This document shows positions 28,685-38,088 of a stretch of 64,000 nucleotides of DNA, piece by piece. This DNA comes from Mesobacillus subterraneus. Its GTDB lineage: Bacteria > Bacillota > Bacilli > Bacillales > Cytobacillaceae. The notes under the pieces were generated by a model, which worked only from the letters and a program-made list of their open reading frames with translations, made no database searches and was not told the DNA's origin. The position numbers and the translations under genes are program-made. The stretch covers positions 62,001-126,000 of the forward strand of contig NZ_RSFW01000012.1 of the NCBI RefSeq assembly GCF_003937825.1, given 5' to 3'. Numbering within the stretch: position 1 is the first letter of the stretch; every line of letters begins with the position of its first letter.

Positions 28685-28747
28685 TTTAGATAGAAGATCT
28701 AAAAAAGGGACTTCATCGAAAGAAGACAGATTAAGAGGGGAAACTAC

Positions 28748-29011
28748 ATGATCAGAATCATAGCGCTCATCATCATGGTGATACCAGGCCTCATCGCTGC
28801 ATTAGGCATAAAACTGATGCGCGATATGGTATTTGGCGTTTTGCATACACCTTTTCCATATTTATGGCTCCAATTCCTTGCGGGATTTATTTTTTTCCTG
28901 GCAGGTCTGGGGTTCATTGCAGGATTCATCCTTCATCGAGACCGTAAACGAAATAAAGTCCAGGCCATCTTCCGGATTCCTGACAGCAGCAAAAAACAAA
29001 ACAGGCCTTAG
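28748..29011 (+). CDS. yqzF: small membrane protein, DUF2627 / YqzF
   Basis: 87 residues with two hydrophobic segments (about 1-22 and 36-64) joined by a short loop MRDMVFGVLHTPFPYLW, and a basic tail. The pattern matches the DUF2627 family known next to bkdR in Bacillus. Function unknown. AGGGG lies upstream of ATG 28748. It is divergent from bkdR and converges on the glycerophosphodiesterase gene; both stops lie inside the shared terminator. Confidence 0.8.
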   Translation: MIRIIALIIMVIPGLIAALGIKLMRDMVFGVLHTPFPYLWLQFLAGFIFFLAGLGFIAGFILHRDRKRNKVQAIFRIPDSSKKQNRP

Positions 29012-29028
29012 GCCTGTTTTGTTTTTTC
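28991..29028. terminator. shared terminator of yqzF and yqiK
   Basis: AAAACAGGCC (28998-29007) pairs perfectly with 29011-29020 around a three-base loop; T6 follows on the plus strand and a T-rich tract on the minus strand. Both stop codons fall within it. Confidence 0.92.
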
Positions 29029-29742
29029 TCTGATCAATCTTGCGTTTACCGGATCATCCGTAATCACTGCACTGCAGTTCACTCGGAAAAACCGTTCCAA
29101 TTCATTATCCTTGTTGACAGTATACGGTCTTACTTCAACCCCGCTGTCCAATGAGGATATAACGATTTCATCCTGGGCAGCGCGCCAGTGTGGGTGGAAG
29201 CCCTTAGCTCTGATGGATTGTGCATAAATCCATGGCATGTAGAGACCATCTGAAAGTAAAGGTGCAATTTCAATTTCCGGAGCCAGCATATAGCTTTTAA
29301 CAATGCTGTAATGATTGAAGGAAGAAATGATGATCCGATCGGTCAGCCGGAACTCCCTTACCATCTCAATCACCTTTTCTTCCATCCCCTCATACATGAA
29401 CAATGTATTTTTCAATTCAATATTACAAATCAAGTCTGTACCTGCCAGCCACTCCAGCACCTCTTTCAGGAGCGGGATTGGTTCACGATTGGGCAAAGAG
29501 GCAAACTTGAACCGTGCATCCAATTTCAGCAGGTCTTTTAGTTGATAATCCTTTACGAATCCAGTACCATCTGTTGTCCTGTCTACCTTTTCATCATGGA
29601 TGACAACTAGTTCCCCATCCTTGGTCATTTGGACGTCCAGTTCCAATCCGTCGGCCCCTGCTTTTGCAGCTTCCCTAAAAGCCAGCATTGTGTTTTCTGG
29701 ATATTCTGCTGAATATCCACGATGTGCTAAAATAAGAGTCAT
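29008..29742 (-). CDS. yqiK: glycerophosphodiester phosphodiesterase
   Basis: Hydrolyses glycerophosphodiesters to glycerol 3-phosphate and an alcohol. 244 residues, the usual size of the cytosolic type, with no signal peptide. HRGYSAEYPENT, GLELDVQMTKDGELVVIHDE and the later NIELK give the paired acidic and His residues of the GDPD catalytic site. ATG 29742 is the start. Monocistronic, ending in the terminator shared with yqzF. Confidence 0.92.
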   Translation of the reverse strand: MTLILAHRGYSAEYPENTMLAFREAAKAGADGLELDVQMTKDGELVVIHDEKVDRTTDGTGFVKDYQLKDLLKLDARFKFASLPNREPIPLLKEVLEWLAGTDLICNIELKNTLFMYEGMEEKVIEMVREFRLTDRIIISSFNHYSIVKSYMLAPEIEIAPLLSDGLYMPWIYAQSIRAKGFHPHWRAAQDEIVISSLDSGVEVRPYTVNKDNELERFFRVNCSAVITDDPVNARLIREKTKQA

Positions 29743-29783
29743 ACACCATCACACCTATCATTTCAATATTTGGAGGTAAATCC

Positions 29784-29930
29784 ATGAGACCATTACAAAT
29801 CTCCCCAGAAACAGCAATCAAACTTTCAGAAAAACTTGGAGTACCCATTGAGCAAATCATTCACATGCCACAGCATATACTTATGCAGAAATTGGCTGAA
29901 CTCGAAACGGAAACGAAAAAGGAACAATAA
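29784..29930 (+). CDS. YycC-like small protein
   Basis: 48 residues beginning MRPLQISPETAIKLSEKLG and continuing with a MPQHILM-x-KLAELE helix. It resembles the small YycC family of Bacillaceae, known only as a conserved hypothetical. GGAGG stands eight bases before ATG 29784 and a terminator follows seven bases after the stop, so it is very likely a real transcript. Helical and charged, probably cytosolic. No function can be given. Confidence 0.75.
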   Translation: MRPLQISPETAIKLSEKLGVPIEQIIHMPQHILMQKLAELETETKKEQ

Positions 29931-29936
29931 GATCTT

Positions 29937-29963
29937 AAACGCCACCCAGGCGTTTTCTTTTTT
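29937..29963 (+). terminator. terminator after the YycC-like gene
   Basis: Perfect seven-base stem AAACGCC / GGCGTTT (29937-29943 with 29949-29955) followed by TTCTTTTTTT. Confidence 0.85.
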
Positions 29964-30119
29964 TAGTTTTAAATTCTGTTCGCTTTGGATCAGCAGGCCG
30001 CTTTTACCGTTTGGCCATAAGAATCATATTCGCAGGTTATACAGACTGCCTGCTATTACCTTTAGAATCATGGCAATCCCTATATACATAATAATCATTG
30101 AATACCTTTATTCCAAAAC

Positions 30120-30168
30120 ATAAAAACATCTTTCCTTATATCGCGGAAAGCGATACAAAGAAAGATGC
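30120..30168 (-). terminator. terminator of spo0A
   Basis: Long 18-base stem with one internal mismatch pair (30127-30144 with 30150-30167), then TTTTTA on the minus strand, about 45 bases after the spo0A stop. The stretch 29964-30119 holds nothing I can identify. Confidence 0.85.
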
Positions 30169-30213
30169 CGGATGATAATGTATGAAAAATAGCTTATTTT
30201 GGGTCTAACCCTT

Positions 30214-31011
30214 TCAAGATGCCTTATGCTCCAGGCGAAGCTTGTCAGCCACCATTGCGATGAATTCGGAATTGGTCGGCTTTGCTTTAGACATGGAGAC
30301 TGTATAGCCAAACAATGAAGAAATAGAATCAATATTCCCTCTGCTCCATGCTACCTCGATTGCATGGCGGATGGCGCGTTCTACACGACTGGCTGTTGTA
30401 TTGAATTTCTTCGCGATATCTGGATAGAGGACTTTTGTGATCGAGCCAAGAAGTTCAATATCGTTATAGACCATGGAAATAGCTTCACGCAGGTACATGT
30501 AACCTTTGATATGCGCAGGCACACCGATTTCGTGGATGATGCTTGTAATGCTTGCATCAAGGTTTTTAGGCTTCTGTTCAGCGCTGGTTCTGCCATAATT
30601 AATGGCTCCTGAAGGTTTTCTTGCCACGGTCTTTGCTTTGCCGCTGACCTGGCGGATATGGCCTGCCAGATGATCCATATCGAATGGCTTGAGTATGAAG
30701 TAAGAAGCTCCCAATTCCACAGCCTTTTTCGTTACATCCTCCTGGCCAAAGGCAGTCAGCATAATTACATTCGGGATGATGCCCTTGTTCATTTCACGCA
30801 GTCTCTCAAGCACTGCCAGGCCGTCAAGGTGAGGCATGATGATATCCAATAATAATACATCTGGATCTGAATCTTCCAGCATCTCTAAACATTCCTGGCC
30901 ATTATGGGCAACTCCGATTATTTCCATATCATCCTGCGAAGAAATATATTCTTCAAGAAGACCGACTAATTCCCTGTTGTCATCTACAACGAAAACTTTA
31001 ATTTTGTTCAC
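30214..31011 (-). CDS. spo0A: sporulation master response regulator Spo0A
   Basis: DNA-binding response regulator of 265 residues that commits the cell to sporulation when phosphorylated. The receiver domain has the acidic pocket Asp10/Asp11, phospho-acceptor Asp56 in [12 protein letters not shown] and the Lys of ILKPF. The C-terminal effector domain ([17 protein letters not shown] to the end) has the sporulation-specific recognition helix region [21 protein letters not shown]. Start GTG 31011 follows GAGGAGG by nine bases. The sigma-H promoter and 0A boxes upstream match its known autoregulation. It lies directly downstream of spoIVB, as in Bacillus generally. Confidence 0.98.
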   Translation of the reverse strand: MNKIKVFVVDDNRELVGLLEEYISSQDDMEIIGVAHNGQECLEMLEDSDPDVLLLDIIMPHLDGLAVLERLREMNKGIIPNVIMLTAFGQEDVTKKAVELGASYFILKPFDMDHLAGHIRQVSGKAKTVARKPSGAINYGRTSAEQKPKNLDASITSIIHEIGVPAHIKGYMYLREAISMVYNDIELLGSITKVLYPDIAKKFNTTASRVERAIRHAIEVAWSRGNIDSISSLFGYTVSMSKAKPTNSEFIAMVADKLRLEHKAS

Positions 31012-31082
31012 TACTTGGTTCCTCCTCAATCCAATTATGATCACAAGTTTTTTATCTTCTCTAAATTCTATTCTAAATGACT

Positions 31083-31109
31083 AATTCGACAATGCAACAG
31101 AAATTCCTC
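31083..31109 (-). promoter_or_regulatory. sigma-H promoter of spo0A with overlapping 0A box
   Basis: Minus-strand AGGAATT (31102-31108), 14 bases, GAATT (31083-31087), which fits the sigma-H pattern. A perfect 0A box TGTCGAA (31085-31091) overlaps the -10, so Spo0A can act on its own promoter. Confidence 0.8.
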
Positions 31110-31214
31110 TTATTTTTAATTTTTTCTTAAAAAAGTAATATTTTCTTATAAATGCTTCAATTTCCTTTGTTTTTCGACTTATTTCGATAGTTGACAAAAA
31201 AGCCACTTGGATTT

Positions 31215-31221
31215 TGTCGAA
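31215..31221 (+). promoter_or_regulatory. second 0A box upstream of spo0A
   Basis: TGTCGAA on the plus strand, about 200 bases before the spo0A start. Two weaker variants lie between (near 31162 and 31176). The 31012-31300 spacer otherwise holds no gene. Confidence 0.6.
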
Positions 31222-31300
31222 TAATCTTGATTTCAGTTACTTTAAATATAGTCCATAATGCTCTGATTGTAAAACTGCGTCTGTCCGCCATTTCATCCAA

Positions 31301-31331
31301 CAAAAAAAGGCGGCTGCTGCCGCCGAATTTT
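31301..31331 (-). terminator. terminator after spoIVB
   Basis: GGCGGC (31309-31314) with GCCGCC (31319-31324), followed on the minus strand by seven T. Confidence 0.88.
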
Positions 31332-31337
31332 CGTTTG

Positions 31338-32624
31338 TCAACTTGCCTGTTCCCTCGGTTTTTCATATATATCGATTCCCGCTTCATTCAGCATCCATTC
31401 AATATGGACACCATACCCGCTTGTCGGGTCATTCACGAATACATGTGTGACAGCTCCAACCAGCTTGTTGTCCTGGATAATCGGGCTGCCGCTCATCCCC
31501 TGGACGATGCCGCCGGTTTTTTCCAGCAATTCAGGATCCGTCACTTTAATGACCATTCCTTTTGTTGCCGGGAATTTCTGCGGAATTGTGCTGACAATTT
31601 CTATATCAAAAAGATTTACTTCGTCATTATTGACAACCGTAAGGATTTTAGCCGGCCCCTCTTTCACCTGGTGGGAAAGGGCAATCGGCAGTGGTTTATC
31701 AAAAACACCATTATCAATGTTCTTGCTTAGTTCCCCAAATATCCCAAATGGACTGTTTCTTTTAATGTTTCCGATGACTTCACGATCTGATGAAAAGCGC
31801 GCCAGCTTCTCTCCTGGATTCCCTTTTCCGCCTTTCTCGATAGAGGTAACAGTAGATCTGACAATTTGTCCGTCTTCAACGACAATCGGCTTTTTTGTAT
31901 CCATGTCAGATATCACATGGCCCAGTGCCCCATATTTTTTTGACTGAGGATGATAAAACGTCATCGTTCCAATTCCGGCTGCCGAATCCCGGATATACAA
32001 TCCGAGTTTATACGTGTTCTCATTCACGTCTTTCATTGGCTGAAGATGAGTTTTGATTTTCTCATTTTCTCGTTTGATCACCAAGTCCAACGGCTTGCCT
32101 TCTTCTCCAGCCTGCTTTACAAATGGACCGACATCCGCCATTTTTTCAATTTCTTTCCCATTGATCTCCGTGATGATATCGCCTTTCTTTATCCCTGCCT
32201 GTTCACCTGGCGATACCCTGCCTTCTTCCGCCTGTACCTGATGATGTCCGACCACAAGAACACCGACCGTATTAAGTTTTACGCCAATTGACTGGCCGCC
32301 TGGCCTGACTTTGAAATCTTTAAGAACATTCACATCGACTTTCTTTACCGGGAAACCCGCCAGTTCTAGAACCATTTCATCCTTGCCATGTCTTTTTGCT
32401 TCTAATGAAACGGTTTCGCCCTGCTGGTCCACCGTAATACTTGATTGATCCAAGGGTGCAGTAACCTGTACAGCTTTAGCCGAAAGGTCAAGCTTTTGTC
32501 CCTCGAATAACGTTATATCTCCTGGAATAGATAAATATTCGTGTACTGGTTTTGCAAAACCTAAAGCAATTAATGAAACAAGGAGAATTCCACCAATAAA
32601 TTTTCTGAGAAAATCTTTTTTCAA
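31338..32624 (-). CDS. spoIVB: SpoIVB serine peptidase
   Basis: Forespore-secreted protease of 428 residues that triggers sigma-K processing in the mother cell. A single N-terminal membrane segment (about 8-24) exports it, a PDZ domain follows at about 110-185 ([24 protein letters not shown]), and the peptidase domain ends with [19 protein letters not shown], whose Ser near residue 380 is the nucleophile. I choose TTG 32624, ten bases after GAGGAG, giving the family's usual length; the frame is open to 32657. A sigma-F-like promoter lies upstream. It lies between recN and spo0A. Confidence 0.95.
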   Translation of the reverse strand: MKKDFLRKFIGGILLVSLIALGFAKPVHEYLSIPGDITLFEGQKLDLSAKAVQVTAPLDQSSITVDQQGETVSLEAKRHGKDEMVLELAGFPVKKVDVNVLKDFKVRPGGQSIGVKLNTVGVLVVGHHQVQAEEGRVSPGEQAGIKKGDIITEINGKEIEKMADVGPFVKQAGEEGKPLDLVIKRENEKIKTHLQPMKDVNENTYKLGLYIRDSAAGIGTMTFYHPQSKKYGALGHVISDMDTKKPIVVEDGQIVRSTVTSIEKGGKGNPGEKLARFSSDREVIGNIKRNSPFGIFGELSKNIDNGVFDKPLPIALSHQVKEGPAKILTVVNNDEVNLFDIEIVSTIPQKFPATKGMVIKVTDPELLEKTGGIVQGMSGSPIIQDNKLVGAVTHVFVNDPTSGYGVHIEWMLNEAGIDIYEKPREQAS

Positions 32625-32678
32625 TCCATTCACTCTCCTCGCTTCTAGTCCACACACATTCGAAAATGGCTACATCTT

Positions 32679-32709
32679 TAATTTTGCCTCGACACGGCGC
32701 ATTTATAAC
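32679..32709 (-). promoter_or_regulatory. candidate forespore (sigma-F/G) promoter of spoIVB
   Basis: Minus-strand GTTATA (32704-32709), 15 bases, GGCAAAATTA (32679-32688) is close to the sigma-F pattern. Position and known control of spoIVB fit; one mismatch in each element. Confidence 0.45.
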
Positions 32710-32719
32710 CAGTATAAAA

Positions 32720-32751
32720 ATAAAAAAGCTACCCTTTATGGATAGCTTTTC
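32720..32751 (-). terminator. terminator after recN
   Basis: Stem AAAAGCTATCC with its partner (32724-32734 with 32740-32750, one G-U), followed by TTTTTTATTTTTA on the minus strand. Confidence 0.85.
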
Positions 32752-34441
32752 ATGTTGCAGCCTTCATATTCTGAGCCAGCTGCAGCAGTTCTTCCGCATG
32801 CTGTTTCGTCAGGTCCGTCACTTCGACACCTGAGATCATCCTGACGATTTCTTTGACCTTCTCAGAGGAGGATAACGGTGTGACGGATGTTTTTGTCCTT
32901 CCATTTTTGATGACCTTTGCGATATAAAGGTGCGTATCGGCCATCGCGGCAACCTGAGGAAGATGGGATATACAGAGGACCTGTGACCCCGTTGATACAT
33001 TGTAGATCTTTTCTGCGATCGATTGAGCCACCCTGCCGCTGACACCTGTATCGACTTCATCAAATATGATGGAGGTGACACCCTGGTGTTTGGAGAAGAT
33101 ACTCTTCAGTGCGAGCATGATCCGGGAAAGTTCTCCTCCGGAAGCAATCTTTGATAAAGGTTTCAATGGTTCACCCGGATTTGTTGAAATATAAAATTCA
33201 ACCCGATCTGCACCGTTTTTATGGAAATGATCAGGTTCAGAGTCGATTCTGACTTCAAATACCGTCTTTTCCATATACAATTCCTTTAGTTCTTTATGGA
33301 TCAGCTTAGTCAGTTTTTTCGCCCATTTCCTGCGAGTCTGAGTCAGGTTATTAGCCTCGAGCCGCAAATCCTTCTTAAGAGAAGCAAGTTCCTTCTCCAT
33401 CTGGCCAATATGGACTTCTTTATTTTGCAGCCTCTCTATTTCTTCTTCGATTTTAGAGGAATATTCCAGAATTTCTTCGATTGTTTTCCCGTATTTACGC
33501 TTCAGTTGATTGATTTCATTCAGCCTGTCTTCAATTTCATTCAGGCGCTTAGGATCATATTCGAGTGAATCAAGTTCATTCCTGATGGTTCTCGCTGCGT
33601 CTTCCAGCATATAAAAGCTGTTCGCCACATTCTCAGCAATATTTTTATATTCTGGATCCAAATCAGCTACTGTCTGAAGATTATCCATAACCAGGCCAAT
33701 CCAGTCAAGGCCCTTTTGTTCGCCCTGCAATGCCGAATAGCTTGTCTGTATGCTTTCAAAAATCCGTTCAAAATTGCCCAGTTTTCGCCTCTCTTCGAAA
33801 AGTTCCTCGTCCTCATTGATCTTAAGTTCTGCAGAGAGAATTTCATCATGCTGGAACTGGATCAAATCGAGCCGATGGGCCATTTGCTGTTCATTTTCAC
33901 TCAGGCTTTTCAGCTTCTTCTGGGTTTGCTCATATGATCGGTAGACCTGTTGGTATTCCTGAAGAGCAGGGAGGATTTCCTCTGCACCGAATTGATCAAG
34001 CAAATTGATATGTTTAGTATCATCCATCAATTCCTGGTGCTCGTGCTGCCCGTGGATATCAATCAAGCTGGATCCTACTTCACGCAAGACTGCGATTGTA
34101 ACCAGCTTGCCGTTGATGCGGCAGACACTTTTACCACTCGCAGAAATATCCCTTCTCAAAACGATCATGGCATCTTCAATTTCGATGCCAAATTCAACCG
34201 CTTTCGCATAGCTTGGATGATGTTCACCCTCAAGATAAAACAATCCTTCAATTTCAGCTTTATCTTCACCATGGCGGACAAACTCCGCTGAGCCCCTTCC
34301 GCCCACGAGCAGGTGGATGGCATCAATGATAATGGATTTCCCCGCTCCTGTTTCCCCAGTAAGCACTGTAAGACCTTTATTAAAAGAAACGGATAACGAT
34401 TCTATGATTGCGAAGTTTCGTATCGATAATTCATTTAGCAA
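32750..34441 (-). CDS. recN: DNA repair protein RecN
   Basis: SMC-like ATPase of 563 residues that acts early in double-strand break repair. Walker A is GETGAGKS at 29-36; two coiled-coil arms occupy about 160-360; the C-terminal head has the signature ASGGELSRIMLALK and Walker B TSIIFDEVDTGVSG. The start is TTG 34441, six bases after GAGGTGA; the N-terminus LNELSIRNFAII is typical. It follows argR by 15 bases, so the two are co-transcribed. Confidence 0.96.
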   Translation of the reverse strand: MLNELSIRNFAIIESLSVSFNKGLTVLTGETGAGKSIIIDAIHLLVGGRGSAEFVRHGEDKAEIEGLFYLEGEHHPSYAKAVEFGIEIEDAMIVLRRDISASGKSVCRINGKLVTIAVLREVGSSLIDIHGQHEHQELMDDTKHINLLDQFGAEEILPALQEYQQVYRSYEQTQKKLKSLSENEQQMAHRLDLIQFQHDEILSAELKINEDEELFEERRKLGNFERIFESIQTSYSALQGEQKGLDWIGLVMDNLQTVADLDPEYKNIAENVANSFYMLEDAARTIRNELDSLEYDPKRLNEIEDRLNEINQLKRKYGKTIEEILEYSSKIEEEIERLQNKEVHIGQMEKELASLKKDLRLEANNLTQTRRKWAKKLTKLIHKELKELYMEKTVFEVRIDSEPDHFHKNGADRVEFYISTNPGEPLKPLSKIASGGELSRIMLALKSIFSKHQGVTSIIFDEVDTGVSGRVAQSIAEKIYNVSTGSQVLCISHLPQVAAMADTHLYIAKVIKNGRTKTSVTPLSSSEKVKEIVRMISGVEVTDLTKQHAEELLQLAQNMKAAT

Positions 34442-34456
34442 GCAACGTCACCTCAT

Positions 34457-34906
34457 TTACAGCATTTCAAGGAAACGATTTGTGACCAGCTCGGTATCCT
34501 CGGGAGTACGGCAGATAATCAAGATGGTGTCGTCCCCGCAAATCGTGCCCAAGATATCTTCCCAATCCAAATTGTCTATTAGTGCGCCGATCGCATTCGC
34601 GTTGCCAGGCAATGTCTTCATCACCAATAGATGACCAGCCTGATCGATGCGGACAAACGCGTCCATTAAGGATCTTTTAAGCTTTTGCAATGGATTGAAG
34701 CGCTGGTCTGCTGGCAGGCTGTATTTGTACCTTCCATCAATCAAAGGTACTTTAACGAGATGAAGCTCTTTGATATCACGGGAAACGGTCGCCTGTGTAA
34801 CATTGAAGCCCGCAGCCTTCAAAAGGTCGACAAGGTCATCCTGCGTTTCGATATCCTTGCTCGCGATTAATTCGCGGATTTTAATATGTCGCTGTCCTTT
34901 ATTCAT
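34457..34906 (-). CDS. argR: arginine regulator ArgR/AhrC
   Basis: Hexameric arginine-sensing transcription factor, 149 residues. The N-terminal winged helix has the operator-reading segment [19 protein letters not shown]. The C-terminal core has the arginine pocket [14 protein letters not shown], with the Asp pair. It represses arginine synthesis and activates breakdown; the artPQM transporter in this window could be a target. AGGGGTG precedes ATG 34906. Upstream of recN, as commonly seen. Confidence 0.95.
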   Translation of the reverse strand: MNKGQRHIKIRELIASKDIETQDDLVDLLKAAGFNVTQATVSRDIKELHLVKVPLIDGRYKYSLPADQRFNPLQKLKRSLMDAFVRIDQAGHLLVMKTLPGNANAIGALIDNLDWEDILGTICGDDTILIICRTPEDTELVTNRFLEML

Positions 34907-35035
34907 TCATATCACCCCTGGATAAATCCGAAACATTTATATACTCATATGTTAGCCGATTTCAACAGATTGTACAATCATTCGTGGTTTTTCTCCAAAA
35001 TCATTTATTAAGACACTTTTCTTTTTTTAGCCAAT

Positions 35036-35071
35036 AAAAAAGAACAGACTGTGGTAATTCAGCCTATTCTT
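35036..35071 (-). terminator. terminator after tlyA
   Basis: Stem AGAATAGGCTG with CAGTCTGTTCT on the minus strand (35060-35070 with 35041-35051, G-U pairs) followed by TTTTTTATT. It overlaps the tlyA stop. Confidence 0.8.
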
Positions 35072-35912
35072 CCTCATCTATTTGCTTTGATTTTAATTCA
35101 TTATGCGCTTCTGTGACGACTGCCTCTGCAGAAGTTTTTAACTTGAGCTGCCCGCTCTCTCCATCAGGGTTATTCCATTGCAGATGAAGGAGGAATTCAA
35201 TATTGCCGTCTCCGCCTGTGATTGGCGAGAAGCTTAAGTCCATTACATCATAGCCTTCGGCAATGGAGAAGTTTATGATTCTATCCACCACTTGTTCATG
35301 AACCTTCCTGTCACGAACAATCCCTTTTTTTCCAACCTGTTCACGTCCTGCTTCAAACTGAGGCTTAACGAGAGCGACAATATCGCTCCCCGGCACCAGA
35401 AGGGTTTTCAGCACAGGCAGGATCAAGCGAAGAGAGATAAAGGAAACATCGATGCTCGCAAAATCAGGAAGCCCTTTGATCAGGTCTTCCGGTTTCACGT
35501 AACGAAAATTGGTTCTCTCCATCACGACAACCCGCTCATCCTGGCGGAGCTTCCATGCTAGCTGATTGTAGCCTACATCCAATGCATAAGACATTTCTGC
35601 ACCATTTTGAAGAGCGCAGTCTGTAAATCCGCCAGTAGAAGCTCCAATGTCCAGCAGTATTTTCCCTTTGATATTAAGATTGAATATTTTTAGGGCTTTT
35701 TCGAGTTTCAGCCCGCCCCGACTCACATATGGCAGCACATTCCCTTTTACCGTCAGCGGAATGTCACTGCTCACTTTTTCACCTGGTTTGTCCAGTCTAT
35801 TTTCATTTGAGTAGACGAGTCCTGCCATGATTGTCCGTTTCGCTTTCTCCCTTGTTTCGGCAAGTCCGCGTTCAACTAGCAGGACATCTAATCGTTCTTT
35901 TTTGATTTTCAT
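35064..35912 (-). CDS. yqxC: TlyA-type rRNA 2'-O-methyltransferase
   Basis: 282 residues. An N-terminal S4 RNA-binding domain (RLDVLLVERGLAETREKAKRTIMAG, about 6-60) is followed by an FtsJ-like methyltransferase domain with the SAM site LLDIGASTGGFTDCAL and the catalytic Lys/Asp region. The family methylates ribosomal RNA and is also called hemolysin A for historical reasons. ATG 35912 is four bases after the dxs stop, so it is translated from the dxs transcript; a terminator follows. Confidence 0.92.
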   Translation of the reverse strand: MKIKKERLDVLLVERGLAETREKAKRTIMAGLVYSNENRLDKPGEKVSSDIPLTVKGNVLPYVSRGGLKLEKALKIFNLNIKGKILLDIGASTGGFTDCALQNGAEMSYALDVGYNQLAWKLRQDERVVVMERTNFRYVKPEDLIKGLPDFASIDVSFISLRLILPVLKTLLVPGSDIVALVKPQFEAGREQVGKKGIVRDRKVHEQVVDRIINFSIAEGYDVMDLSFSPITGGDGNIEFLLHLQWNNPDGESGQLKLKTSAEAVVTEAHNELKSKQIDEEE

Positions 35913-35915
35913 TTG

Positions 35916-37808
35916 CTACGCCCTTTTTTGTTTCTGTCGTGCCAATTTCTGAATTCGCAGGACGACATCTTCGGTTGTCATGCCAATTTCCTCTAGCAGT
36001 TTCTCTACACTTCCATGTTCGATGAATTGATCAGGAATACCCATCCGGTCAACTTCAGCCTGTTGATAGCCCAAGTCGTGGACAGTTTCGAGAACAAAGC
36101 TTCCAAAGCCGCCCTGCAGGACCGCTTCCTCGATCGTCAAGATTGGCATGTCTTGTTTCAGGATGCCGACAAGCATTTGTTCATCCAGCGGTTTGATGAA
36201 GCGGGAATTGACGACCTTGACCGAGATCCCCTGGTTCTGGAGAATCTCAGCAGCTTCCAACGCCATCGGAATCGTCGTTCCAAACGTCAGGATTGCTGCA
36301 TCTTCTCCTTCACGCAATACTTCCCATGTACCGATTGGTATTTCCTTCAAGTCCTCATCCATTGGTACTCCAAGACCGTTTCCACGAGGATAGCGCATTG
36401 CAATCGGACCGTCGTCATACTTGATTGCCGTATTTACCATATGCTGCCCTTCATTTTCATCCTTTGGCATCATCAGGACCATATTTGGCAAGTGCCTCAA
36501 GAATGCGATGTCAAATACACCCTGATGAGTTTCTCCATCTGCTCCTACCAGTCCTGAGCGGTCAATTCCAATGAACACATTCAGGTTCTGCCGGCAAATA
36601 TCATGGACTACCTGGTCGTAAGCACGCTGCAGGAATGTTGAGTAGATCGCAAGGAAAGGTTTCATCTTCTGTGTTGCAAGACCGGCAGCAAATGTAGCCG
36701 CATGCTGCTCCGCAATGCCGACATCGATCATCCTGTCAGGGAACTCACTGGCAAACCCCTCGAGCTTCGAGCCAACCGGCATCGCTGGCGTGATAGCCAC
36801 AATCCGTTCATCTGTTCTCGCAAGCTTCCTAACCGTCTCACTGACAAGCTTGCTCCAGGCCGGCGGGGAGAATTCAGGTTTAACGAAATCGCCTGTTTCC
36901 ATTTTGTATGGGCCGGTCCCGTGCCATGTGCCGATTTTATCATTTTCAGCAGGATTGTACCCTTTGCCTTTTTTGGTGATGACATGCAAAAGGACAGGTC
37001 CATCCTGTTTTTTCGCATAAGCGAGATTTTCAAAGAGGTCTTCATAGTTGTGGCCGTCGACAGGTCCCAGATAGGTGAACCCCAACTCCTCAAAAAAGAT
37101 GCCTGATACAAACAAGTATTTGAGACTGTCTTTAATTCGTTCTGCAGTAGCTGCAAGCTGTCCGCCAATTGCTGGTACTTTCTTAAGCAGGTATTCAAGC
37201 TCATCTTTTACCCAGTGGTATTTTCCTGCTGTCCTCAAGCGTCCAAGGACATTATGCAATGCTCCAACATTCGGTGCTATCGACATCTCATTATCATTCA
37301 AGATGACGATCAGTTTCTTTTTCTCATGGCCGATGTGATTGAGTGCCTCCAGCGCCATCCCGCCTGTCAGTGCACCATCCCCAATGATTGGGACGATATG
37401 CGAATTCTCGCCCTTCAGGTCCCTGGCTATCGCCATCCCCATCGCAGCAGAGAGCGAAGTAGAACTATGGCCTGTTTCCCAGACATCGTGCTCGCTTTCC
37501 ACCATTTTCGGAAAGCCGCACAGTCCTTTATGCTGGCGAAGAGTATCAAATTGGCAAGCTCTTCCCGTAAGGATTTTATGTACGTACGACTGATGTCCGA
37601 CATCCCAAAGAAACTTATCTTTCGGACTGTCAAAGCACTTGTGCAGGGCAATCGTCAATTCGACGACACCAAGGTTAGGCCCGATGTGACCTCCTGTGAC
37701 TGATAGCTTTTCAATTAAAAACTGCCGAATCTCCCTGCTTACCTCTTCCAATTCCTTATTTGAAAGATTTTTCAGGAAGGAAGGGTCTTTTATTGATAAA
37801 AGATCCAT
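35916..37808 (-). CDS. dxs: 1-deoxy-D-xylulose-5-phosphate synthase
   Basis: First enzyme of the MEP isoprenoid pathway: joins pyruvate and glyceraldehyde 3-phosphate with thiamine diphosphate. 630 residues. Visible are [15 protein letters not shown], the cofactor motif [15 protein letters not shown], the catalytic Glu in [11 protein letters not shown] and [15 protein letters not shown]. The start is ATG 37808 with a weak ribosome site. A candidate promoter lies at 37883-37912 and a terminator separates it from ispA, so it can be read independently of the upstream genes. Confidence 0.96.
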   Translation of the reverse strand: MDLLSIKDPSFLKNLSNKELEEVSREIRQFLIEKLSVTGGHIGPNLGVVELTIALHKCFDSPKDKFLWDVGHQSYVHKILTGRACQFDTLRQHKGLCGFPKMVESEHDVWETGHSSTSLSAAMGMAIARDLKGENSHIVPIIGDGALTGGMALEALNHIGHEKKKLIVILNDNEMSIAPNVGALHNVLGRLRTAGKYHWVKDELEYLLKKVPAIGGQLAATAERIKDSLKYLFVSGIFFEELGFTYLGPVDGHNYEDLFENLAYAKKQDGPVLLHVITKKGKGYNPAENDKIGTWHGTGPYKMETGDFVKPEFSPPAWSKLVSETVRKLARTDERIVAITPAMPVGSKLEGFASEFPDRMIDVGIAEQHAATFAAGLATQKMKPFLAIYSTFLQRAYDQVVHDICRQNLNVFIGIDRSGLVGADGETHQGVFDIAFLRHLPNMVLMMPKDENEGQHMVNTAIKYDDGPIAMRYPRGNGLGVPMDEDLKEIPIGTWEVLREGEDAAILTFGTTIPMALEAAEILQNQGISVKVVNSRFIKPLDEQMLVGILKQDMPILTIEEAVLQGGFGSFVLETVHDLGYQQAEVDRMGIPDQFIEHGSVEKLLEEIGMTTEDVVLRIQKLARQKQKRA

Positions 37809-37882
37809 TTCGGACCACTCACTTTCATTTCTGACTTATTATTCCGCGTTCATTTCTGCATTCCAAAATAGTTGTTAGTAAT

Positions 37883-37912
37883 AACATATATTAAGTAAAG
37901 AAAGGTTTTCAA
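37883..37912 (-). promoter_or_regulatory. candidate sigma-A promoter of dxs
   Basis: Minus-strand TTGAAA (37907-37912), 18 bases, TATGTT (37883-37888), 75 bases upstream of dxs. Confidence 0.5.
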
Positions 37913-38010
37913 GCTATAGCATGAAATGACCAGGTAAATTTTCACAAAAACTGCTCATTTAAAGCCGATATGTATGCCTATTACGCAATTCAGCGAATCG
38001 CTTCTTTTAT

Positions 38011-38044
38011 ATAAAAAAGCTGTCAACACTACCGTGCTAACAGC
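38011..38044 (-). terminator. terminator after ispA
   Basis: Stem GCTGTTAGCAC / GTGTTGACAGC on the minus strand (38034-38044 with 38019-38029) and six T. It separates ispA from dxs, which are often one unit. Confidence 0.85.
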
Positions 38045-38088
38045 CAATTATAGCACATGATTTACGCATTCACAATCACACCCGGGCA

